Below, piece after piece: positions 25,498 through 34,578 of a stretch of DNA of 53,359 bases. The notes beneath the pieces were generated by a model. It did not search any database, had not been told where the DNA came from, and saw only the letters and a program-made list of their open reading frames with translations. Source of the DNA: Rickettsiales bacterium (lineage in GTDB: Bacteria > Bacteroidota > Bacteroidia > Cytophagales > Cyclobacteriaceae). Position 1 is the stretch's first letter; each line of letters opens with the position of its first letter. A program made the position numbers and the translations under genes. The stretch is from positions 14,357 to 67,715 of the forward strand of contig PBTY01000018.1 of assembly GCA_002729235.1 (NCBI GenBank), given 5' to 3'.

Positions 25498-26718
25498 TTA
25501 GATTGATGCCCTGATACCAAGTGAAATCATGGTCGATTTTGGGTTGATGGTGAATGATTGGAAGGTGTAGTTGTACGTTTCAATTGTAGTCTCGTCAATT
25601 TTGAGAGGAACAAACCAGGAGTGCTGGATATTTAGTTTCAGCGAAAAATGTTTGGTCATGTAGTGATCAATTGAACCATTAAGACCCAGACCTGGAGTGA
25701 TATTGTTCTGTTGAACCTTTCTCTGTTCATAGCTATCAAACTCTAAAACTCCATAGTTCTTATCCAATTGGGTTCTCATCAGTGAGAACGAAGCTCCAGC
25801 ATTGAATTGCCAAATATCACTTAGCCCTTGCTGGAAGCTGCTGAATTTCCTGATGAGCTTGAGGTTGTGTACGCTATAGATCAAGTTAAAACTTACATCA
25901 TAATAGCTTTCAACTTCATCACCATAGGATCCAGACTGATAGGCCTGGAGCGGAGATGCAAATTCATAACTGACTTCCCATTGTTCATTTGGACTATAAC
26001 CGATTCCGAGCAGGCTATGTACATGGTCATTCTCTCCAGAATAGTAATCGTTAGTTGCAGGTATTCCCTTGCGTAGTTCCTTATGCAAATTGCTCCACGT
26101 CACGCCAAATTGAATGGTATTAAGAAAGAATCGAGGAGAGTAACCCAGTTGATGTAATTTTTGGTTTTCTTTCTTTGGAAATGATAAGTTGTTCACCTGA
26201 TAAAGTCCAGATGGAGTAATCTTTAACTTGTTGGACGGTATAAAGAACTTGCTCAAATGGATTTGACTTAGTTGTTCTATCTCAGATCGATCGGATAAGT
26301 CAAGTTTTACTCTGGGAGTGGTGCTTATGAGTCCAGAGAAGAGCGAACTTGGGGCAACTATTACGAAATTACCCAATAGAAAATAGAAAGCTGGCCCGAA
26401 GTAATCGTCCTGGCCGAGCGAAGTGAATGTCACGAATGTTTCAGTTATGGCAAAGGCTTTAAGAGCGCTATTCCAAAAGGACCCTCTTTGTTGTAGGACC
26501 ATTCTGTTGATTTCACTAATGGAAATAGCGGTATCGAGACTTTTATTGGGTAAAAACATGTAAATGGAGTCAGTGGTGGCATTGGTCATATATCCACGGA
26601 CTTCTTGATTATCAACAGCTACCAATGTTTTGATGGCTTTTCGGTCGGATTTTTCCTGGCACAGAACGTATTGGTATGCCAGGCACATCAATGCCAGGGT
26701 GGTGAGGAGCGTTTTCAT
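25498..26718 (-). CDS. Exported protein, probable outer-membrane beta-barrel, function unknown
   Basis: The ATG at 26718 gives 406 residues with a signal peptide (MKTLLTTLALMCLAYQYVLC, then QEK); the frame extends further upstream without a signal. An N-terminal portion (about 25-70, VAVDNQEVRGYMTNATTDSIYMFL) looks like a small beta domain. It is followed by a hydrophobic segment (FGPAFYFLLGNFVIVAPSSLFSGLI). From about 175 the sequence alternates in the manner of amphipathic strands and ends in TMISLGIRASI, consistent with a small barrel. I do not recognise a family. It lies directly upstream of the BlaI/M56 pair on the same strand, with the repressor's candidate operator between them. Confidence 0.65.
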   Translation of the reverse strand: MKTLLTTLALMCLAYQYVLCQEKSDRKAIKTLVAVDNQEVRGYMTNATTDSIYMFLPNKSLDTAISISEINRMVLQQRGSFWNSALKAFAITETFVTFTSLGQDDYFGPAFYFLLGNFVIVAPSSLFSGLISTTPRVKLDLSDRSEIEQLSQIHLSKFFIPSNKLKITPSGLYQVNNLSFPKKENQKLHQLGYSPRFFLNTIQFGVTWSNLHKELRKGIPATNDYYSGENDHVHSLLGIGYSPNEQWEVSYEFASPLQAYQSGSYGDEVESYYDVSFNLIYSVHNLKLIRKFSSFQQGLSDIWQFNAGASFSLMRTQLDKNYGVLEFDSYEQRKVQQNNITPGLGLNGSIDHYMTKHFSLKLNIQHSWFVPLKIDETTIETYNYTFQSFTINPKSTMISLGIRASI

Positions 26719-26903
26719 TTGAGCTAACTGGAGTTTTGTGGTAATTGAATTTAGATAAATTTTACTCAACAAACAATGTTGTTCCCAATACAAAATACTG
26801 TAAGTCAATTAGATAGGTTGTTTTCTGGCTGATTTTGAAAATTGTGTTTGAAACAAATGGTTCACAAAACGTCTTTTAATAGTATCACTTCATTTTTTAA
26901 ACT

Positions 26904-27554
26904 ATGGAAAAAGTCATCGCTATTGTAGGTATGGGAGGAGGCATTAGTTATGCCGTTGCACTTCGTTTTGGGAGAGCTGGATACAAAATCGGAATGATTG
27001 CTCGGAACGAAGAAAAACTCAAAATTTTTAAAGAGATGCTCTTCAAAGATGGCATTCCAAGTGAGTATTATTCGGCAGATGTTTCGGTACAAAGTCAGTT
27101 GACCAATGCATTCCGTCAATTGAAGTCCGATATGGGAGATCCGGAAGTACTCCATTACAATGCAGCGAAGATTAAAGACAAGCACATCTTCAAAGAGAGT
27201 ATTGCTTCACTTGCGAGTGACTTGAAAGTGAATGTTGGAGGGGCATTGCATTCTGTGAAGCAAGTCATCCGTCCAATGAAAAAAGCTAATAAAGGTACTA
27301 TTATAATTACCGGAGGAGGACTCTCCAAGTCGCCTCACCCTAATTATGGATCCTTATCCATTGGTAAGGCCGCGGTTCTCAATTTTGCGAGATTGTTGGG
27401 AAAAGAACTCTCCTATAGTAACATCAAAGTAGGTACAGTGGTAGTTAATGGGTATGTCCAGGCCAAAGACCCAAAGTACAACCCAACAATGATTGCAGAA
27501 GAATTCTTCAAAATCCATGATACAGGTAGTGGTTACTCAGAAATCGATTATTAG
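26904..27554 (+). CDS. SDR-fold (Rossmann) protein lacking the catalytic tyrosine
   Basis: A 216-residue protein with a short-chain dehydrogenase layout: an N-terminal nucleotide-binding segment (VIAIVGMGGGISYAVALRFGRAGYKIGMIARNEEKL), a SADVS turn and a retained Asn in HYNAAKI. The active site is altered. In the usual Tyr-x-x-x-Lys motif the Lys is K155 (SIGKAAV), but the Tyr position is L151, and the usual Ser about 13 residues earlier is Gly. The glycine motif GMGGGIS is also slightly atypical. It may bind a nucleotide without classical dehydrogenase activity. It stands alone between divergent and convergent neighbours. Confidence 0.75.
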   Translation: MEKVIAIVGMGGGISYAVALRFGRAGYKIGMIARNEEKLKIFKEMLFKDGIPSEYYSADVSVQSQLTNAFRQLKSDMGDPEVLHYNAAKIKDKHIFKESIASLASDLKVNVGGALHSVKQVIRPMKKANKGTIIITGGGLSKSPHPNYGSLSIGKAAVLNFARLLGKELSYSNIKVGTVVVNGYVQAKDPKYNPTMIAEEFFKIHDTGSGYSEIDY

Positions 27555-27588
27555 CCTTTTAGAATCAGCTTTTGCATAATATGTTGAA

Positions 27589-27617
27589 TAAAAAAAGCGA
27601 CTGATCAGTCGCTTTTT
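27589..27617. terminator. Bidirectional terminator between the SDR gene and metK
   Basis: The palindrome AAAAAGCGACTGATC and its complement GATCAGTCGCTTTTT form a long perfect stem with T-runs on both strands, placed between convergent genes. Confidence 0.9.
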
Positions 27618-27640
27618 CAATATCTATTATGTTTCGAAGA

Positions 27641-28894
27641 TTAAAGCCCGAAAGCCTCTTTCACCTTGTCTACAAAGTCTAATTTCTCCCAGGTAAACGT
27701 CTCGAAAGTCATTTCTTTTGTTTCTCCTTCACCGTTGGTGAATGATCTGGTTACCGTTTCAGGAGTTCTACCCATGTGACCATATGCAGCAGCATCCAGG
27801 TACATTGGGTTTCTCAGCTTTAGACGTGTTTCGATTCCGTAAGGAGTCATGTCAAAGATCTCCTGTACCTTCTTAGCGATCTCACCATTGGTCATTTCCA
27901 CATTGGCAGTGCCATAAGTGTCAATGAAAATACCCATTGGTTCTACTACTCCAATTGCATAAGAAACCTGTACTAACACTTCTTTACAAACGCCAGCAGC
28001 AACCAGGTTTTTAGCAATGTGACGGGTTGCATAAGCGGCAGATCTATCTACTTTTGATGGGTCCTTACCAGAAAATGCTCCACCACCGTGCGCTCCCTTT
28101 CCACCGTAAGTATCTACTATAATTTTTCTTCCGGTCAATCCAGCATCTCCATGAGGACCTCCAATCACGAACTTACCTGTAGGGTTGATGTGGTATTTGA
28201 TATCGTCATTGAAAAGCTTTTGGATTTCTTCACCCAATTGTGCCTTTACTCGCGGAATCAATATGTTGATGATGTCCTCTTTGATTTTGGCTAGCATAGT
28301 AGCCTCTTCATCAAAATCATCATGCTGGGTAGATACCACAATCGCATCAATTCTGATAGGCTGATTGTCGTCAGAGTATTCAATAGTTACCTGTGCTTTA
28401 GCATCAGGTCTTAGATAAGTGATGTCTTTGTTTTCTCTTCTTAGTGCAGCTAGCTCCAACAAAATTCTATGTGAAATGTCTAGAGCCAAGGGCATGTAGT
28501 TGGCAGTCTCATCTGTCGCATATCCAAACATCATACCCTGATCTCCAGCACCCTGGAGTTTTGGATCTACTTTGTCAACACCTTGATTGATGTCTGGTGA
28601 CTGCTCATGAATAGATGAAAGAATACCACAAGAGTTGGCTTCGAACATGTATTCCGACTTAGTGTAACCAATTTTCTTGATCACATCTCGTGCTAGCTGT
28701 TGAACATCTAAGTACGTCTTTGATTTTACTTCACCAGCAAGAACTACTTGTCCTGTTGTCACCAATGTCTCACAAGCTACCTTAGACTGAGGGTCAAATG
28801 CCAGGAAGTGATCAACCAATGCATCTGATATTTGATCAGCAATTTTATCTGGGTGTCCTTCTGAGACTGATTCTGAAGTAAATAAATATGACAT
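27641..28894 (-). CDS. metK: S-adenosylmethionine synthetase
   Basis: A 417-residue enzyme that makes S-adenosylmethionine from methionine and ATP. Conserved motifs are complete: [14 protein letters not shown] near the N-terminus, [13 protein letters not shown] with the phosphate-binding loop, [11 protein letters not shown], and [19 protein letters not shown]. The length is slightly above the E. coli enzyme, as is usual in Bacteroidota. A TAAATTTG box lies 24 bases upstream. I see no SAM-riboswitch-like structure in the short 58-base gap before it. The neighbouring upstream gene uses SAM (RsmI-like), which may be coincidental. Confidence 0.97.
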   Translation of the reverse strand: MSYLFTSESVSEGHPDKIADQISDALVDHFLAFDPQSKVACETLVTTGQVVLAGEVKSKTYLDVQQLARDVIKKIGYTKSEYMFEANSCGILSSIHEQSPDINQGVDKVDPKLQGAGDQGMMFGYATDETANYMPLALDISHRILLELAALRRENKDITYLRPDAKAQVTIEYSDDNQPIRIDAIVVSTQHDDFDEEATMLAKIKEDIINILIPRVKAQLGEEIQKLFNDDIKYHINPTGKFVIGGPHGDAGLTGRKIIVDTYGGKGAHGGGAFSGKDPSKVDRSAAYATRHIAKNLVAAGVCKEVLVQVSYAIGVVEPMGIFIDTYGTANVEMTNGEIAKKVQEIFDMTPYGIETRLKLRNPMYLDAAAYGHMGRTPETVTRSFTNGEGETKEMTFETFTWEKLDFVDKVKEAFGL

Positions 28895-28917
28895 ACTTTA
28901 TTAGTTATTTAGGGCTG

Positions 28918-28925
28918 CAAATTTA
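28918..28925 (-). promoter_or_regulatory. Candidate metK promoter -7 box
   Basis: On the minus strand the sequence TAAATTTG matches the Bacteroidota -7 consensus TAnnTTTG and ends 23 bases before the metK ATG. No good -33 TTG was identified. Confidence 0.45.
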
Positions 28926-28952
28926 TGATTTTCGTTGAATTCTTCTCACTTT

Positions 28953-29666
28953 TTATGTGAATTGACCAATACAATACACAGTTGGTATTTTGTGTAAATC
29001 GACCTTTTCTTTCTTCCACTGAGAGATAGGCAAGGTTTTGATCAATTCCGCCTGTCCGAAAATATCTGAACTTACACTTAATAAGGTATTATTCGAAAGA
29101 TGAATTTGAAGATCATCCATCAGCTGGTTATTCCTAAATGGAGTTTCCATGAATACCTGTGTGTAGTTTGTCGACCGTAAGTCTTGCTCTAATTTTTTAA
29201 TGGCTTTGATGCGATCATTCTTTTGAATTGGTAGATAGCCGTGAAAGGTAAATTGTTGACCACTGAAACCGGACCCAATCACAGCTGTCTGAATGGAAGA
29301 AGGTCCCGGCAGTGGAATCACGCGCATATTATTTTGGTGGGCATGAGCCACCGCTAAACTACCAGGGTCCGCCAGACCAGGAAGTCCGGCCTCCGAAATA
29401 ACTCCTACATCGTGGCCCTGGCTGATCCACTCCATTCTCCTACTTACCTCAGCAGGTGAAGAGTTCTTATCCAATACTTCAAATTGTAATGAGGAAATAT
29501 CTAATCCAAGTTTCAAACTGCTAATAAATCTTCGTGCCGTTCGAACGTTCTCCACCAGGTAATGTTGAGTGTTCTTCACCACATCAAGAACCATAGGAGC
29601 GAGAAAGTCCGCTTCATTCGAGTCAGATAAATAGGTGGGGATTAGAAAAAGGGAACCTTTGCTCAT
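28953..29666 (-). CDS. RsmI-like tetrapyrrole-methylase-fold SAM-dependent methyltransferase
   Basis: A 237-residue protein of the RsmI-type fold: the N-terminal GSLFLIPTYLSD, then GHDVGVISEAGLPGLADPG (the SAM-binding loop with SEAG.PG..DPG), VIPLPGPSSIQTAV and FTFHGYLP. It matches the Bacteroidota paralogue of RsmI, which methylates the ribose of 16S rRNA C1402 in E. coli; whether this one shares that target is unknown. It overlaps the upstream hydrolase gene by four bases and appears to be the third gene of a pdxJ-hydrolase-methyltransferase transcript. Confidence 0.85.
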   Translation of the reverse strand: MSKGSLFLIPTYLSDSNEADFLAPMVLDVVKNTQHYLVENVRTARRFISSLKLGLDISSLQFEVLDKNSSPAEVSRRMEWISQGHDVGVISEAGLPGLADPGSLAVAHAHQNNMRVIPLPGPSSIQTAVIGSGFSGQQFTFHGYLPIQKNDRIKAIKKLEQDLRSTNYTQVFMETPFRNNQLMDDLQIHLSNNTLLSVSSDIFGQAELIKTLPISQWKKEKVDLHKIPTVYCIGQFT

Positions 29667-30424
29667 GATAGGAAATTAATCACCAGTTCGAAAAGTTCTT
29701 TTGGTTTCTCGGCATGCACCCAATGTCCTGCACCATCTACCATTTCTATAGTGGAATCTGGGAAATGACTGCTAATCAGAGAATGATCCTCTTCTTTTAT
29801 ATAGTTGCTCTTTTTGCCGCCTATGAAAAGAGTAGGTTTGTCAAATACAGCATTATCCGGGATACCACTTCCTACCTGATCGATATTGGCTTCAATTGCT
29901 TTCAGATTAAGCTTCCATTCAAAATTATTATCCGAATCTCTACCCAGGTTTTTTAGAATGAATTGCCTAACACCAAATTCTTTGATCTTGGCACTCATTT
30001 GCTCATCCGCCTCTTTTCTAGATTGTAGGGTCTTTAGATCAATAGAATGGAAACCTTCAAAGATTTGCTGATGATGAGGAGGATAGTATTTTGGAGCAAT
30101 GTCCACTACAATAAGCTTATCAATTTTCTCTGGATGTAAGGATGCAAAGTGCATGGCTGTCTTTCCACCCATGGAATGCCCAATTAAGTAAATGGACTCC
30201 AGACCTTCGTCTTCCATGAGTTCTACTAGATCATCCGTCATCACTTGATAGTTCATCTCATCGCTGTGGGGAGAGTTGCCATGATTTCTTAAGTCTATCA
30301 GGTATGTGGTGAAGTGTTCACTGAAACCTTTACCCAGAGTTTGCCAGTTGTCAGAAGATCCAAACACTCCATGTAAAACAAATAATGGGTGTCCAGATCC
30401 GTATTTTCTAAAGTTTAATTTCAT
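29663..30424 (-). CDS. Alpha/beta hydrolase (YbfF-like esterase)
   Basis: A 253-residue hydrolase with PLFVLHGVFGSSDNWQTL (oxyanion-hole HG), the nucleophile elbow GHSMGG, a probable acid near DKPTLFIGGKKSNYI, and the catalytic His in GAGHWVHAEKP. The N-terminal FRKYGSGHPLF and the IDLRNHGNSPHS segment match the YbfF-type esterase subgroup. The natural substrate is not known. It starts four bases after pdxJ ends and overlaps the following methyltransferase gene. Confidence 0.85.
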   Translation of the reverse strand: MKLNFRKYGSGHPLFVLHGVFGSSDNWQTLGKGFSEHFTTYLIDLRNHGNSPHSDEMNYQVMTDDLVELMEDEGLESIYLIGHSMGGKTAMHFASLHPEKIDKLIVVDIAPKYYPPHHQQIFEGFHSIDLKTLQSRKEADEQMSAKIKEFGVRQFILKNLGRDSDNNFEWKLNLKAIEANIDQVGSGIPDNAVFDKPTLFIGGKKSNYIKEEDHSLISSHFPDSTIEMVDGAGHWVHAEKPKELFELVINFLS

Positions 30425-30428
30425 GTAA

Positions 30429-31148
30429 TTAGTTTTCTTGCAGCTGTCTCAAATACATTTGAATTGTATTCTCAAGACCATAATATAGTGCATCACACAC
30501 CAATGCGTGTCCTATAGATACCTCATCCAGGTATGGAATGTTTTCTTTGAGGTATTTTAGGTTGTCCAAATCCAGATCGTGTCCTGCATTTAGACCTAGC
30601 CCAAGTTCTTTGGCTCTTTTTGCAGCTTCAACATAGGAAGCGGTTGATTTTACCCTATCGACAGAAAAACCACTAGCATATGGTTCGGTATAGAGTTCGA
30701 TTCTGTTCGCTCCAATCTTGGCAGCCCCCTCAACCATTTTTGTATTAGGATCTACGAAAATGCTAGTTCTAACTCCCCAAGCATTAATGGTTTGAATAAT
30801 TTCCTTGAGTTTATACTCATGAGAGATAGTATCCCAACCAGCACAGGAGGTTAACACGTCAGGGCCATCTGGTACAAGAGTTGCCTGAGCCGGACGAACC
30901 TTTTCAATGATTTCCATGTAGCGATCATCTGGATATCCTTCGATGTTGAACTCAGTTGTGACAACTTCGTTCAGATCCATCACATCTTTGTAGGTGATAT
31001 GGCGTTCGTCCGGTCTGGGGTGAACAGTTATTCCCTGTGCTCCGAATCTTTCACAATCAATTGCCGTTTTGACAACATCGGGATTATTCCCTCCACGAGC
31101 GTTGCGCAACGTTGCAATTTTGTTGATGTTTACGCTAAGTTTGGTCAT
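30429..31148 (-). CDS. pdxJ: Pyridoxine 5'-phosphate synthase
   Basis: A 239-residue TIM-barrel enzyme that condenses 1-deoxyxylulose-5-phosphate with 3-amino-1-hydroxyacetone phosphate to pyridoxine 5'-phosphate, in the last steps of vitamin B6 synthesis. Family motifs are clear: [66 protein letters not shown] and [13 protein letters not shown], with [11 protein letters not shown] at the end. The length is normal. First gene of the minus-strand group that includes the hydrolase and methyltransferase, divergent from the YqeY-like gene. Confidence 0.97.
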   Translation of the reverse strand: MTKLSVNINKIATLRNARGGNNPDVVKTAIDCERFGAQGITVHPRPDERHITYKDVMDLNEVVTTEFNIEGYPDDRYMEIIEKVRPAQATLVPDGPDVLTSCAGWDTISHEYKLKEIIQTINAWGVRTSIFVDPNTKMVEGAAKIGANRIELYTEPYASGFSVDRVKSTASYVEAAKRAKELGLGLNAGHDLDLDNLKYLKENIPYLDEVSIGHALVCDALYYGLENTIQMYLRQLQEN

Positions 31149-31171
31149 GAATGATCAACGTTATTTCAAAG

Positions 31172-31179
31172 CAAATTTG
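31172..31179. promoter_or_regulatory. Palindromic CAAATTTG in the pdxJ/yqeY divergent gap
   Basis: CAAATTTG is its own complement and matches the TAnnTTTG -7 box except at the first base on either strand. It ends 17 bases before the plus-strand start and 23 before the minus-strand start, so it could serve both directions. Weak evidence. Confidence 0.25.
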
Positions 31180-31196
31180 TTCAGAAAAAATAGATT

Positions 31197-31649
31197 ATGA
31201 GTTTAAAAACGAAAATAGAAGCAGAAATCAAGCAGGCCATGTTGAACAAGCAAAAGGAGCGTTTGACTCCTTTGAGAGCCATCAAATCGTTGATTTTACT
31301 TGCTGAGACAGAAAAAGGAGGTGGTGATGGACTTTCTGAAGATACCGAATTGAAGTTATTGACCAAGGCTGCCAAACAAAGAAAAGACTCATTGGAAATA
31401 TTCAAGGAACAAGGTAGAGATGATCTTGCAGCCAAAGAACAAAGTGAATTAGAAGTAATTGAAGAGTTTTTACCAAAACAATTGTCAGAAACCGAATTAG
31501 AAGTGGAGTTGAAAGCCATCATTGCGGAAGTAGGTGCTTCTGGTCCTCAGGATATGGGTAAAGTAATGGGTGCATCGACTAAAAAATTAGCTGGAAAAGC
31601 CGATGGCAAAGCTATTTCTGCTAAAGTGAAGGAACTTTTGAATCAATAG
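31197..31649 (+). CDS. GatB/YqeY domain protein
   Basis: A 150-residue protein that matches the YqeY family over its full length: SLKTKIEAEIKQAMLNKQKERLTPLRAIKSLI, then LLTKAAKQRKDSLEIFKEQGRDDLAAKEQSELEVIEEFLPKQLSE, then DMGKVMGASTKKLAGKADGKAIS. The domain occurs as the tRNA-contacting tail of GatB amidotransferases. The stand-alone form is thought to have a tRNA-related role, but its function is not firmly established. It heads a plus-strand run with the CvpA-like gene nine bases downstream. Confidence 0.92.
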   Translation: MSLKTKIEAEIKQAMLNKQKERLTPLRAIKSLILLAETEKGGGDGLSEDTELKLLTKAAKQRKDSLEIFKEQGRDDLAAKEQSELEVIEEFLPKQLSETELEVELKAIIAEVGASGPQDMGKVMGASTKKLAGKADGKAISAKVKELLNQ

Positions 31650-31658
31650 AGATCTCGG

Positions 31659-32198
31659 GTGAACTACTTAGATATATTTTTCATCGCGATTTTCATCATA
31701 GGAGCCATCAAGGGATACATGAAAGGTTTGGTTGTAGAGATTTTCTCCTTCCTGGCCTTTTTTATTGGTCTCTTTGCAGCGATTAAGTTGACCATACCTG
31801 TGGCTAATCACTTTTTCAATTCGAGTGATTACTTTCAGTTCATCACAATAGCAGTTTTTATTGGCCTCTTTGTGGTAGTGATACTGGTGATTAATATGAT
31901 TGCCAAAGCGCTAAAAAAAGTATTGGACCTGACCTTTCTAGGTTTGTTTGATAACATACTTGGAGCCATAGCCGGAATCTTCAAATGGGCTTTTATTATT
32001 AGCGTGTTCTTTTGGGTGTTTGACTCTATTGGACTGAGATTAACTGGTGAACAATCTGATGGCTCATTGATTTATCCATTTATCAAACATCTTGGTCCAG
32101 CTACGTTTGAGTTGGTTTCCAAAATGCTGCCGTTTCTTCAAGATATGATAGATTCGCTGAAAAATATTAGTGATAAACACAAAGAAGTGTACACATAA
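31659..32198 (+). CDS. CvpA-family membrane protein
   Basis: A 179-residue inner-membrane protein starting at a GTG (MNYLDIFFIAIFIIGAIKGYMKGLV). Four hydrophobic helices and the conserved KGY.KGLV.EI motif place it in the CvpA/colicin V production family. Members influence colicin V export, stress resistance or septation in different bacteria, and the molecular function is unclear. The ten-base spacing from the YqeY-like gene indicates co-transcription. Confidence 0.88.
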   Translation: MNYLDIFFIAIFIIGAIKGYMKGLVVEIFSFLAFFIGLFAAIKLTIPVANHFFNSSDYFQFITIAVFIGLFVVVILVINMIAKALKKVLDLTFLGLFDNILGAIAGIFKWAFIISVFFWVFDSIGLRLTGEQSDGSLIYPFIKHLGPATFELVSKMLPFLQDMIDSLKNISDKHKEVYT

Positions 32199-32227
32199 TT
32201 GTTATTTCTTTTGTTAATTTAAGATAG

Positions 32228-32983
32228 ATGCAAGTCAAAGAACAAAAAGGGTTTAGTTACATAGATGAAGGCGAAGGAGAAGTGTTGCTTTTACTTCATG
32301 GGTTGTTCGGTGCTCTAAGTAACTGGGAAGATGTAGTGAATAAATTCTCTCAGAAATATCGAGTGATCATTCCTCTACTACCCATCTATACCATGCCAGT
32401 TAAAACTGCCGGCTTGGATTCCTTGAATAAATTTACTGAAGAGTTTGTCGAGATGATGTCACTCAACAAATTGAACATCATTGGAAACAGTCTTGGAGGT
32501 CACGTAGGTTTGATTTTTACTTTGGCCAATCCTGATAAGGTAAATACCTTAATTCTTACTGGGAGTTCTGGTCTATTCGAAAATGCCATGGGTGGATCAT
32601 TCCCTCGAAGGGGGTCTTATGATTACATACAAGAGCGAGTGGCTTATACATTTTATGATCCTGCTACCGCTACTAAAGATCTGGTGGATGAGGTATTTGA
32701 AACTACCAAAAGCATCCCTAAAGCATTAAGAATCGTAGCAATTGCAAAATCCGCGCAGAGAAATAACATGGCGGATGACATTCCCAATATCAAAGTGCCA
32801 ACTTTGTTAATTTGGGGATTGAATGATACCATTACTCCTCCATATGTAGCGCATGAATTTGATCGTTTGATACCAAATACGACTTTAAGATTCATTGACA
32901 AATGTTGTCATGCTCCAATGATGGAACGTCCTGAAGAATTTAACGTTATATTAGAAGAGTTCCTTGAAAAAGAGTTAGTATGA
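32228..32983 (+). CDS. Alpha/beta hydrolase
   Basis: A 251-residue cytoplasmic hydrolase: LLLLHGLFGALSNWEDV, nucleophile elbow GNSLGGH, acid in LLIWGLNDTITPP, and a late catalytic His in CCHAPMMERPEEF. It belongs to the same broad superfamily as the hydrolase at 29663-30424 but is not closely similar to it. The substrate is not identifiable. Its stop overlaps the start of the CBS-domain gene by four bases (ATGA), so the two are probably co-translated. This pairing, followed by nadK, recurs in Bacteroidota as far as I recall. Confidence 0.85.
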   Translation: MQVKEQKGFSYIDEGEGEVLLLLHGLFGALSNWEDVVNKFSQKYRVIIPLLPIYTMPVKTAGLDSLNKFTEEFVEMMSLNKLNIIGNSLGGHVGLIFTLANPDKVNTLILTGSSGLFENAMGGSFPRRGSYDYIQERVAYTFYDPATATKDLVDEVFETTKSIPKALRIVAIAKSAQRNNMADDIPNIKVPTLLIWGLNDTITPPYVAHEFDRLIPNTTLRFIDKCCHAPMMERPEEFNVILEEFLEKELV

Positions 32984-33645
32984 ATGCCAAAGATCTGATC
33001 AACTATTTGATTCCACCATTGAAGCCACAGGATAAAATATCCAAGGCTAAACTATGGATGGATGAATTGCGTTTATCAGAGCTTCCAGTCGTAGAGGATG
33101 GGCGTTTTATTGGAATAATTGATGAAGAACTCCTTCTCAATGATGAGCTCCAGTATCCAAATGTTGGAGATTACCCACTCGTAGGCCAAAGTTGCGTAGT
33201 ACAAGCCGGGCATCATTACTATGAAGTCCTCAAAGTTTCTGGAGTTGAGGGTTTTAGAATTGTAGCAGTTGTAGATAGCCTTAATCAATACCTTGGTGTC
33301 GTTTCTATAGAAGATGTAGTGGAAGCATTTGCAAAAAATTCATCTGTTAGCACACCCGGAGCTATTATAGGGATCAAATTAAAGTATCATGACTATTCCT
33401 TATCTGAGATTAGTCGAATCATTGAATCCAATGAAGCTAAAATCCTAAGTAGCTACTTGAGTCCACATGCTGACGACCCAGATAATCTTCATTTAACTCT
33501 CAAAATAAATAAAGAAGAAATCACGCACATCATTGCCTCTCTAGAACAAAGTGGTTTCTTTGTGGAGAATTCGTACAATGTGGTCGACTCCAGTTTTGAT
33601 GAGAAAGAGCGCATTGATATTTTAATGAAATATCTTAAACTCTAG
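32980..33645 (+). CDS. CBS-domain protein
   Basis: A 221-residue protein with a CBS pair at about 10-120 (MDELRLSELPVVEDGRFIGIIDE and VVDSLNQYLGVVSIEDVVEAF) and a C-terminal ACT-like domain (about 125-215). CBS pairs sense adenosyl ligands, so a regulatory role is likely; the partner is not visible. It sits between a hydrolase (four-base overlap) and nadK (five-base gap). Confidence 0.88.
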   Translation: MNAKDLINYLIPPLKPQDKISKAKLWMDELRLSELPVVEDGRFIGIIDEELLLNDELQYPNVGDYPLVGQSCVVQAGHHYYEVLKVSGVEGFRIVAVVDSLNQYLGVVSIEDVVEAFAKNSSVSTPGAIIGIKLKYHDYSLSEISRIIESNEAKILSSYLSPHADDPDNLHLTLKINKEEITHIIASLEQSGFFVENSYNVVDSSFDEKERIDILMKYLKL

Positions 33646-33650
33646 ATAGA

Positions 33651-34526
33651 ATGGGCAAGATTGCCATTCATGGGAGAAGAATTGCTCCAGAATCCATCCA
33701 ATATGTAGAAGATATTATCTCTATCATTCAAGCTAATGGGAGAGAGATTTACGTTAGTCCAGGAATTTCTGGGATAGACGTGGATAAGGACTTATTCTCT
33801 GATTTTCCAAAATACGAACCCAGGAAGGAAATGGGACAATTTGAGGCAGTGTTTAGCCTGGGTGGTGATGGCACGCTGTTGGAAACACTGACACATGTTG
33901 GATCCTCAGAAGTCCCGATTCTTGGGATCAATCTGGGTCGTCTTGGCTTTTTGGCTGTGATTTCCAAAGAGAATATTGCGGATGCCTTGGAAGCATATTT
34001 TCAAGGCAATTATACCTACGAGGATCGATCCTTACTTGAGCTTACTACCTCTAACAATTTATTCGGAGAGGAAAACTATGCTCTCAACGAATTCGCGATT
34101 CTAAGAAAAGACACCTCATCCATGATTACTGTAAAAAGTTATTTGGATGGTGAGTTTCTCAATACCTATTGGGTAGATGGGTTGATGGTAGCTACGCCCA
34201 CAGGGTCTACGGGATATTCTTTAAGCTGCGGGGGTCCTATTATTAGTCCTGACACTAAAAATTTTATCATCACACCAATTAGTCCACACAATTTAAATGT
34301 ACGACCTCTGATTATTTCTGAGAACAGTCAACTCATGTTTAGAGTGGAGTCTAGAAACCAATCTTATCAAATTTCTTTAGACTCGAGATCCGAAGCGGTC
34401 ACTGATTACGTAGATTTTTATGTGAGGAAAGCACCCTTTTCATCGAAATTGATCAAAATTCAAGGCACATCTTTTTTAGATACCCTTCGAAATAAGTTAA
34501 CTTGGGGGCTTGATAAACGCAATTAA
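33651..34526 (+). CDS. nadK: NAD kinase
   Basis: A 291-residue enzyme that phosphorylates NAD to NADP. It has the family signature GGDGTLLE in FSLGGDGTLLETL, followed by ILGINLGRLGFLA. The substrate segment ENYALNEFAILRKDTSSM and the conserved TPTGSTGYSLSCGGPII also match. C-terminal VRPLIISENSQL and YQISLDSRSEA match the family. The length is typical. It closes the run that begins with the hydrolase/CBS pair, and the next gene has its own candidate promoter. Confidence 0.97.
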   Translation: MGKIAIHGRRIAPESIQYVEDIISIIQANGREIYVSPGISGIDVDKDLFSDFPKYEPRKEMGQFEAVFSLGGDGTLLETLTHVGSSEVPILGINLGRLGFLAVISKENIADALEAYFQGNYTYEDRSLLELTTSNNLFGEENYALNEFAILRKDTSSMITVKSYLDGEFLNTYWVDGLMVATPTGSTGYSLSCGGPIISPDTKNFIITPISPHNLNVRPLIISENSQLMFRVESRNQSYQISLDSRSEAVTDYVDFYVRKAPFSSKLIKIQGTSFLDTLRNKLTWGLDKRN

Positions 34527-34549
34527 CCACAAAAACCGCCGAATTGGTT

Positions 34550-34557
34550 TATCTTTG
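34550..34557 (+). promoter_or_regulatory. Candidate promoter -7 box upstream of the first DUF6089-like gene
   Basis: TATCTTTG fits the Bacteroidota TAnnTTTG consensus exactly and ends 21 bases before the ATG at 34579. No TTG is correctly spaced upstream. Confidence 0.45.
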
Positions 34558-34578
34558 CAATAGTTTGCTTGCGAAATT

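Noticed and set aside
28895-28952. SAM riboswitch before metK
   Set aside because: The gap is only 58 bases and lacks the stems or conserved core of known SAM riboswitches; only a promoter-like box is visible.
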